Source: Synergistaceae bacterium
Lineage (GTDB): Bacteria; Synergistota; Synergistia; Synergistales; Aminobacteriaceae
Assembly (NCBI GenBank): GCA_017394925.1
Contig: JAFPWQ010000178.1
Location: forward strand, 1-7,077
Length of the DNA: 7,077 nt
Direction of reading: 5' to 3'
Shown here: positions 1-4,839 of the stretch, one piece after another
Layout: each line of letters opens with the position of its first letter
Position numbering within the stretch: position 1 is the first letter of the stretch
Program-made: the position numbers and the translations under genes
Notes under the pieces: model-generated
The model's input: the letters and a program-made list of their open reading frames with translations, nothing else
What the model was told of the DNA's origin: nothing
The model's database searches: none

Positions 1-443
1 ATGACGGTGTTGTTGATAGTGCTCCTCTCGTGGGCTTCATGCTCACTGTTCCGATGTTCATTGCTTCAGCTGCTTATGCCTCACCGTATTTCAATGCTGT
101 AACCGGTGAGATCATGCCCAAGTCAGAACTTGCTGTGTGCATAGTATTTTCTTTATTGCTATTCATGGGACTGTTCAGAGGTCCTATGACGCTTGTAGGG
201 TGCGGAGCTGCTACTCTGGCTGTGTTATCGAATGCGGCTGAATTCTCAGTGCCGTTCCTTTTCGGGGTATTCGTTGTTCCGTCAGTAACCGTAAGTGTTG
301 CATGCTGTATCACGCAGGCATGTACTGCATGGGGACTCGGATACATGAAAATTGAAGCACGCGATTTCCTGAAACTTTCGATTCCTAATGCTTATGCCTC
401 AGGTATATTGCAATATATCGCTGTATACTTCATGCTTAAATAA
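1..443 (+). CDS. C-terminal fragment of a multi-pass membrane permease (5' end outside the window)
   Basis: The reading frame is open from base 3, the first complete codon, to the TAA at 441-443, so the gene starts upstream of the window. The GTG at base 30 is probably internal. The visible 147 residues are very hydrophobic and hold about four membrane segments: around the first PLVGFMLTVPMF stretch, the LAVCIVFSLLLF stretch, the FLFGVFVVPSVTVSVACC stretch, and the final ILQYIAVYFML. Short polar loops such as YMKIEARDF separate them. The protein ends directly after a membrane helix, as in many secondary transporters. I could not place it in a named family with confidence; an organic-anion or amino-acid symporter of the ion-transporter type is possible. 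Only 19 bases separate it from the PLP enzyme downstream, so the two are probably co-transcribed and it may carry that enzyme's substrate or product. Confidence 0.75.
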   Translation, partial: DGVVDSAPLVGFMLTVPMFIASAAYASPYFNAVTGEIMPKSELAVCIVFSLLLFMGLFRGPMTLVGCGAATLAVLSNAAEFSVPFLFGVFVVPSVTVSVACCITQACTAWGLGYMKIEARDFLKLSIPNAYASGILQYIAVYFMLK

Positions 444-462
444 TAATGAAGGAGAATGACAG

Positions 463-1653
463 ATGAAATATGATTTTGAAACTGTACACAAGAGATTCAA
501 TACAGGCTCATCAAAATGGAATGAACTTGTGAAATTCGGAGTACGCGAAGATGAAAATATAATCCCGTTCTCAGTTGCTGATATGGAATTCGTAACTGCA
601 CCTGAAATCATTGACGCACTGAAACATGAGCTTGATACGTCCATAATGGGCTATGAGAATCCTACAGAAAGCTATCTTGAATCAGTCTGTTCATGGATGA
701 AGACCAGACATAACTGGGATGCCAAACCTGAATGGATATTGCCTTCACATGGAATCGTTGATGCATTCTTCGAGGCTGTGAGGACATACACGAATCAGGG
801 AGACGGAATCATTCTCACGACACCAGTTTATCACCCAATGTACATGGCCGTAAACTTTAATAATAGAAGGCTCATTGACTGCCCGATGATTAACACGGGA
901 ACGCGATACGAAATTGATTTTGATGATTTATCATGCAAGGCCGAATCCCCGAACGCAAAGATGATGATTTTATGCAGTCCTCATAACCCCTGCGGAAGAG
1001 TCTGGACTCGCGAAGAGTTAATGCGGATTGCTGAGATATGCATGAAGAATCATATTCTCGTTGTCTCGGATGAAATTCATTTTGATTTGCTCATGCCTGG
1101 ACATAATCATACAGTCTTTGCTTCACTGAGTGATGAAATCGCAAATAACTGTCTTGTTCTGACTGCACCAAGCAAGACGTTCAACATTGCCGGACTTCAG
1201 ACATCGAACGTGTTCATTCCCAATCCTGAATTACGCAGAAAGTTTCATGATTCACTTAGGCTCTCAAACCCGAATCCAAAATGCAATATCTTGGGTTACG
1301 TTGCATCAGAAGCAGCATATCGTCATTGTGCAGAATGGCTTGATGAATGTCTCAGTGTGATTGACGCAAACAGAAAAGCAATCACTGAATTCATTTCGCG
1401 TGAACTCCCCATGATTAAGATTACGAATCTTGAAGGCACTTATCTTTTATGGCTGGACATGAACGGACTCGGAATCAATCACAAGGAGCTTGAGAGAATC
1501 AATCATGAAGAGGCAAGATTATTCTTTGATGAGGGATATATCTTCGGGAAACAGGGAGAAGGCTTTGAACGCTGGAATATTGCATGTCCGACGAGATATA
1601 TTTATGATGCACTTGAACGTATGAAATCTGCATACATAAAGCACATGAAATAA
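463..1653 (+). CDS. malY: MalY/PatB-family PLP-dependent C-S lyase / aminotransferase
   Basis: This is a cytoplasmic fold-type I PLP enzyme of 396 residues, the usual length for the MalY/PatB branch. Members split the C-S bond of cystathionine or cysteine conjugates (beta-lyase) and may transaminate. Visible signatures are the N-terminal SSKWNEL and PFSVADMEF motifs, GYENP near residue 64, PVYHPM in the cofactor domain, SPHNPCGR at 172-179, SDEIHFDL with the pyridine-binding Asp203, and APSKTFNIAG with Lys238 as the expected Schiff-base lysine. The C-terminal RWNIACPT holds the carboxylate-binding arginine region. An AAGGAG ribosome binding site at 449-454 sits 8 bases before the ATG. The gene follows a permease fragment closely, suggesting an uptake-and-cleavage operon. 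The family is secure; the exact substrate (cystathionine, cysteine or another amino acid) cannot be read from sequence. Confidence 0.92.
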   Translation: MKYDFETVHKRFNTGSSKWNELVKFGVREDENIIPFSVADMEFVTAPEIIDALKHELDTSIMGYENPTESYLESVCSWMKTRHNWDAKPEWILPSHGIVDAFFEAVRTYTNQGDGIILTTPVYHPMYMAVNFNNRRLIDCPMINTGTRYEIDFDDLSCKAESPNAKMMILCSPHNPCGRVWTREELMRIAEICMKNHILVVSDEIHFDLLMPGHNHTVFASLSDEIANNCLVLTAPSKTFNIAGLQTSNVFIPNPELRRKFHDSLRLSNPNPKCNILGYVASEAAYRHCAEWLDECLSVIDANRKAITEFISRELPMIKITNLEGTYLLWLDMNGLGINHKELERINHEEARLFFDEGYIFGKQGEGFERWNIACPTRYIYDALERMKSAYIKHMK

Positions 1654-1667
1654 ATTATAATTTTCAA

Positions 1668-1763
1668 TAATCGGTTAAGGGCATTAGGAAGCTGCACTTC
1701 GGGTGCGGCCTCGTTATCGGACGTGACTCCTTAGGACTTAGCCGGTTGATTCTGTTGTGTCCG
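1668..1763 (+). ncRNA. Unassigned structured RNA element upstream of rseP
   Basis: This GC-richer island lies in otherwise AT-rich intergenic DNA. Bases 1668-1679 can pair with 1737-1748 over 12 contiguous pairs, four of them G-U wobbles. Inside, GCTGCAC (1691-1697) pairs with GTGCGGC (1703-1709) across a TTCGG loop. CGGAC (1718-1722), inside the long helix, can also pair with GTCCG (1759-1763) outside it, which would form a pseudoknot. I compared it by eye with the common riboswitches, SRP RNA, 6S RNA, tmRNA and RNase P RNA and recognised none. It could be a leader, a small RNA, or the structured 3' end of the upstream transcript. Pairing was found by eye, with no folding energy calculated. 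Confidence 0.35.
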
Positions 1764-1798
1764 TATTGCCTTACTGGTGAGCGGGCATATTTTTATTT
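1764..1798 (+). terminator. Probable Rho-independent terminator after malY or the structured element
   Basis: TAT-GCC (1764-1770, with one bulged T) can pair with GGCATA (1784-1789). TTA/TGA pairs may extend it inside, with a CTGG loop. A T-rich run with one interrupting A follows at 1790-1799. The stem is imperfect, so it is weaker than the terminator near 6824. Its position would end transcription of the permease-malY operon before the rseP promoter, or attenuate read-through into rseP. Confidence 0.45.
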
Positions 1799-1803
1799 TG
1801 CGG

Positions 1804-1809
1804 TATAAT
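1804..1809 (+). promoter_or_regulatory. Candidate -10 box of the rseP promoter
   Basis: A perfect TATAAT lies just after the T-rich end of the preceding terminator-like hairpin and about 54 bases before the rseP start codon. The stretch at -35 spacing (about 1781-1787, GCGGGCA) does not resemble TTGACA, so the promoter would be weak, activator-dependent, or use another sigma contact. Confidence 0.4.
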
Positions 1810-1845
1810 CTGAAAAATTTGCACTTTATGATTTCACTTCATAAT

Positions 1846-1851
1846 AAGGAG
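1846..1851 (+). promoter_or_regulatory. Ribosome binding site fixing the TTG start of rseP
   Basis: AAGGAG lies 11 bases before the TTG at 1863. An in-frame TAA at 1845-1847 excludes any start further upstream, and no ATG or GTG follows until well inside the first membrane helix. TTG is therefore the best start, although the spacing is slightly long. Confidence 0.6.
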
Positions 1852-1862
1852 ATAGATTTAAT

Positions 1863-2909
1863 TTGCTGATTAGTATTATAGCTTTCATTATAGTTATTGC
1901 TGTCTGCGTTGTCGTTCATGAGTACGGACATTATATTACTGCGCGCATTCTGGGAGTACAGGTTCACGAGTTCGCGTTCGGAATGGGTCCGGCAATATTT
2001 CAGCACAGAAGCAAGAATAATATGCTCTGGTCAATAAGAATACTTCCGCTCGGAGGTTTCTGCAGGCTCGCAGGAATGGGAGAAGAGGAAGAAGACGAAA
2101 AAGTTATTCCCGGAATGGGCTTTAATGAACAATCTGCATGGAAACGATTTTTGATTCTGTTAAACGGTTCACTCTTCAATATCATACTTGCTGTTGTCTT
2201 AATGGCATTTTTTCTGTGGGGCCATGGAGTTCTCGATATGGAACATACACGCATAGGCGAGATCATGAAGGGCTTTCCGTCAGAGCAGGCCGGTCTTATG
2301 GCAGGAGATGAAGTTATCAGCGTCAATGATGTAAACGTAACGAAATGGCGCGAGATGTCCGAAATGATTCGCAATGAGAGCATGAAAGACGAAAACGTGA
2401 AATTCGGAATCAGACGCGGAGACGAGACTTTAACGCTTAACGTGAAAGTTCCGATGAACAACGAATACGGAAGGCCTATGCTGGGAATATCGCCGTCATT
2501 CACGAGGTATACACTCATAGAAGCATCAAAACGCGCGGCAGGTTACACATACAGAATGAGTCTTGCAATGCTGAAAGGTCTTTATGACATGATAACTCAC
2601 AGGCAGGAAGTTGATGTTACCGGCCCGGTCGGAATTGCTTCAATGTCTGGTCAGGCTATGAGTTCAGGCGTGTGGAATTTCATCATGTTCATCTCGATTA
2701 TTGCGCTCAATCTCGGAATATTAAACCTCTTCCCGATTCCAGCTCTTGACGGAGGAAGAATCTTATTCGTGTTACTCGAAATGATTACGCGAAGGAGACT
2801 GCCCGATAAAATCGAGAACTGGATTCATACGGCAGGATTTGTTGTGTTAATCTCGCTGATAATCTTAATCACATGCAAGGACATCTATAATTTATTCTTC
2901 ACTGCTTAA
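1863..2909 (+). CDS. rseP: RIP metalloprotease RseP (site-2 protease family, M50)
   Basis: This is an intramembrane zinc protease of 348 residues, in the single-PDZ length class. It cuts transmembrane substrates such as anti-sigma factors or leftover signal peptides inside the cytoplasmic membrane. The first helix carries the zinc site HEYGH at 19-23. A second membrane segment lies near 96-119. A PDZ domain spans about 130-205 (IGEIMKGFPSEQAGLMAGD). The third metal-ligand region NLFPIPALDGGR has Asp296 between C-terminal helices near 268-286 and 322-342. An acidic run EEEEDEK lies around residues 74-80. The helix that usually reads AGPxxN reads NGSLFN here, a local variation. The start is TTG, the only plausible one. 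In many bacteria dxr precedes rseP; here malY and a structured intergenic region do instead. ispG follows on the same strand, so co-transcription is likely. Confidence 0.95.
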   Translation: MLISIIAFIIVIAVCVVVHEYGHYITARILGVQVHEFAFGMGPAIFQHRSKNNMLWSIRILPLGGFCRLAGMGEEEEDEKVIPGMGFNEQSAWKRFLILLNGSLFNIILAVVLMAFFLWGHGVLDMEHTRIGEIMKGFPSEQAGLMAGDEVISVNDVNVTKWREMSEMIRNESMKDENVKFGIRRGDETLTLNVKVPMNNEYGRPMLGISPSFTRYTLIEASKRAAGYTYRMSLAMLKGLYDMITHRQEVDVTGPVGIASMSGQAMSSGVWNFIMFISIIALNLGILNLFPIPALDGGRILFVLLEMITRRRLPDKIENWIHTAGFVVLISLIILITCKDIYNLFFTA

Positions 2910-2918
2910 CGGGAAGCC

Positions 2919-3044
2919 ATGATGCTGTGTAGAAGGCACATAAACATTAACAGACCGGCAATAAGCGATAATTCACTCAGTGCTGACATTAACGGACTGA
3001 ATAATTCATGCACGAGGTATCATTATGAACAGCAAACGCATTAA
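2919..3044 (+). CDS. Small ORF 1 upstream of ispG, 41 codons, resembling the IspG N-terminus
   Basis: This ORF opens with ATG ATG just after the rseP stop, behind a weak GGGAAG, and ends with TAA at 3042-3044. Its residues HININRPAISDNSL resemble QVNINGLTIGGDSP of IspG, and its end (SCTRYHYEQ) resembles the end of the next small ORF (SCRRYHHEQ). It overlaps that ORF by 20 bases in another frame. It is most simply read as a decayed duplicate of the ispG start region. Translation as a leader peptide that hands ribosomes downstream is possible but unproven. Confidence 0.25.
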   Translation: MMLCRRHININRPAISDNSLSADINGLNNSCTRYHYEQQTH

Positions 3045-3166
3045 CGGAATTATTTTCATGAACGTAAACATTAATGGACTGATGACAGGCGACTCATGCA
3101 GGAGGTATCATCATGAACAGTAAACGGCAGGTAAATATTAATGGTCTCACAATAGGCGGAGACTCA
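2941..3166 (+). repeat. ispG: Degenerate tandem copies of the ispG translation-start region
   Basis: Bases 3006-3038 and 3094-3126 match at 30 of 33 positions with an 88-base offset. The segment runs from TCATGCA through the ribosome binding site and ATG to AAACG. A flanking motif ACATTAAYGGACTGA occurs at 2986-3000 and 3068-3082. A further unit starting TAAAYATTAA appears at 2941-2979, 3065-3096 and, within ispG itself, 3132-3166. The pattern indicates repeated local duplication of the ispG 5' end, with only the last copy continuing into the full gene. Confidence 0.7.
3025..3123 (+). CDS. Small ORF 2 overlapping the ispG start, 32 codons, resembling the IspG N-terminus
   Basis: ATG at 3025 is preceded by CGAGG, a one-base-weakened copy of the ispG ribosome binding site. 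The peptide begins MNSKR, exactly as IspG does, and contains VNINGLMTGDS against VNINGLTIGGDS in IspG. It then runs through the real ispG ribosome binding site and stops at TAA 3121-3123, overlapping ispG by 11 bases in a different frame. Ribosomes finishing here would end on the ispG start, the geometry of translational coupling. It may instead be an inert duplication remnant. No independent evidence of expression is visible. Confidence 0.3.
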   Translation: MNSKRINGIIFMNVNINGLMTGDSCRRYHHEQ

Positions 3167-4165
3167 CCCGTGAGAGTTGAGAGTATGCTTAAAATCTCAC
3201 TGGATAAACGCGAAGAATGCATTGCACAGTGTGAGAGATTGCTAAAATGCGGGTGTGAAATGGCAAGAGCAGCATTCCCCGATGCAAAATATGCGGATGA
3301 CCTGAAATATCTTGTTGAACATACGAAACTTGCAGTCATGGCCGATATTCATTTTGATCCTTCACTGGCTATTCTCGCAATGGAGACAGGATGCAAGGCA
3401 ATACGAATCAATCCGGGCAATATGATTCTTGAACGCCTAAATGACGTAATCAGCACAGCAAAGAATCTTGATGCCGTAATTCGAATCGGTGCAAACGGTG
3501 GTTCAGTCTCACAATCTCAGCTTAATCAGGCAGAAGGAGACAGAGCAAAGGCGTTATTCATTGCGGTATGTGAGCAGGCAGAATTATTATTGCGCAATGA
3601 TTTCACGAGCATGATTTTATCGGCTAAATCTTCAAGTGTGAATGAATGCGTGAAAGCAAATATTCTAATCTCAGAACGCTATCCGGAATTCCCAATGCAT
3701 ATAGGACTCACAGAAGCAGGACCGGGAGACGGCGGAATCGTTAAGGGTACGGCGTGCATATCACAGCTATTATCGCGTGGAATTGGCGACACACTGAGAG
3801 TATCTCTGACTGACGAACCAGAACGTGAAGTGAGAGTAGGCTATGAGATTCTGAAAGCTCTTGAACTTCGTACACGCGGCGTGAATTTAATCTCATGTCC
3901 GACATGCGGAAGAAGACGCGCAGATGTCATGAGGCTTGTGAAAATCGTTGAGCCTATGCTCGCAAATCTTCCTGACGGTGTGAGCGTTGCTGTCATGGGC
4001 TGTGAAGTGAACGGTCCAAAGGAAGCCGGACATGCGAAATACGGCATTGCAGGAACGCCTAAAGGAGCAGTATTATTTCGTGAGGGAAAAGTTTTCGGGG
4101 AATATGCATTTGATGAACTCGAAGACATACTCCCAAAGTTTTTTGCATCTACTGAATCTCTTTAA
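3113..4165 (+). CDS. ispG: 4-hydroxy-3-methylbut-2-en-1-yl diphosphate synthase (flavodoxin/ferredoxin), IspG
   Basis: This cytoplasmic [4Fe-4S] enzyme of the MEP pathway reductively converts MEcPP to HMBPP, the precursor of IPP and DMAPP. At 350 residues it has the usual bacterial length. The N-terminal TIM-barrel part shows GGDSPVRVESM, MADIHFDP, IRINPGNM, IRIGANGGS, HIGLTEAG and GIGDTLRVSLTDEP. The C-terminal cluster domain holds the three expected cluster cysteines: Cys262 and Cys265 in SCPTCGR and Cys297 in MGCEVNGP, with the expected catalytic Glu at 304. The motif usually written NGPGEA reads NGPKEA here. The start is well supported by AGGAGG at 3100-3105, 7 bases before the ATG. The sequence before it holds decayed copies of this same start region. 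rseP lies upstream, and the convergent acetyltransferase gene overlaps its last 17 bases. Confidence 0.95.
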   Translation: MNSKRQVNINGLTIGGDSPVRVESMLKISLDKREECIAQCERLLKCGCEMARAAFPDAKYADDLKYLVEHTKLAVMADIHFDPSLAILAMETGCKAIRINPGNMILERLNDVISTAKNLDAVIRIGANGGSVSQSQLNQAEGDRAKALFIAVCEQAELLLRNDFTSMILSAKSSSVNECVKANILISERYPEFPMHIGLTEAGPGDGGIVKGTACISQLLSRGIGDTLRVSLTDEPEREVRVGYEILKALELRTRGVNLISCPTCGRRRADVMRLVKIVEPMLANLPDGVSVAVMGCEVNGPKEAGHAKYGIAGTPKGAVLFREGKVFGEYAFDELEDILPKFFASTESL

Positions 4166-4733
4166 TCACTCTGCACGGGACTCCTGCCGCAAACACATTC
4201 GGGGGAATGTCCCGTGTTACTACGCTTCCTGCACCGATTACGCTTCCTTCGCCGATATTCACGCCGCCAATCACAGTTACATTTGAGGCAAGCCAGCAGT
4301 TACTCCCGATTGTAATGGGCTTCCCGTACTCAAGCACAATAAATTCGCCTTTGTCATTCAGTCTGGGATTCCTTTCCTGCCATTTTAACGGGTGAAGGGG
4401 TGTTGCTAGAGATACGTTTGTGCCGAGCATTACATTATCGCCTATGTGAACAGGGCATACATCAAGAATCGTTGTATTAAAATTAGCATAAAAATTTTTC
4501 CCGATGAAAATATTCATGCCATAGTCAAAATATACCGGCCCCTGAAAATATATCTCTTCTTCGTCAAAGTCCGGCAGTAAATCCCGGAGTATTGCACATC
4601 GTGTTGCTTCATCAGTCTCAAATGTCATGTTGAACTGCGTGCATAATCTATGTGCCTTTTGTCTTAACATAACAAGCTCACTGTCAGCAGGGTTATATAA
4701 CTCTCCGGCAGTCATTTTTTCGCGTTCATTCAT
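4149..4733 (-). CDS. maa: Maltose/galactoside O-acetyltransferase-type sugar acetyltransferase
   Basis: This 194-residue acetyl-CoA-dependent enzyme is of the LacA/Maa group and acetylates a hydroxyl of a sugar or related acceptor in the cytoplasm. The start is the ATG at 4733, giving MNEREKMTAGELYNP, the classic N-terminal cap of the family, with GGGAG 8 bases upstream. An in-frame ATG further upstream would only add 39 unrelated residues. The maltose acetyltransferase cap domain spans about 5-58. A left-handed beta helix of hexapeptide repeats follows (YANFNTTILDVCPVHIGDN). His114 in ATPLHPL is the expected catalytic base. The later repeats run ITIGSNCWLASNVTVIGG to IGAGSVVTRDIPPN. The true acceptor cannot be told. 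It is transcribed opposite to all its neighbours and converges on ispG. Confidence 0.92.
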   Translation of the reverse strand: MNEREKMTAGELYNPADSELVMLRQKAHRLCTQFNMTFETDEATRCAILRDLLPDFDEEEIYFQGPVYFDYGMNIFIGKNFYANFNTTILDVCPVHIGDNVMLGTNVSLATPLHPLKWQERNPRLNDKGEFIVLEYGKPITIGSNCWLASNVTVIGGVNIGEGSVIGAGSVVTRDIPPNVFAAGVPCRVIKEIQ

Positions 4734-4839
4734 AATGAATACTCCCTTGTGTCTTATATAATTATTCATGGAATAAATAAATATTTTACACGTAAACATG
4801 AAAATGTCCTGATAAAAAATTCTTACAGGAGGTGCTGTC
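4734..4839. promoter_or_regulatory. Divergent promoter region between the acetyltransferase and the RyR-like membrane protein
   Basis: This 106-base AT-rich gap must hold the promoters of both divergent genes. On the + strand there is a TATAAT at 4757-4762 without a convincing -35, and a TTTACA at 4785-4790 with GATAAA at 4811-4816 at a rather long spacing. TTTAC-AC-GTAAA at 4785-4796 is a short inverted repeat that could be an operator. AGGAGG at 4827-4832, 7 bases before the ATG at 4840, is a strong ribosome binding site for the rightward gene. None of the promoter boxes is strong enough to assign firmly. Confidence 0.4.

Noticed and set aside
30..443. Treating GTG at 30 as the true start of the permease
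   Set aside because: The frame is open to the window edge and position 30 falls within a hydrophobic segment. No ribosome binding site is seen before it, so the gene most likely begins upstream.
1668..1763. tRNA, SRP RNA, 6S RNA, tmRNA or a common riboswitch
   Set aside because: No T-loop or acceptor pairing, no SRP core motif, and no consensus of the common riboswitch classes was found by eye.
2000..2518. 172-codon open frame on the minus strand inside rseP
   Set aside because: It is antisense to a well-supported gene, has no recognisable domain, and is rich in Ser and Ile as expected from the reverse of this codon usage.
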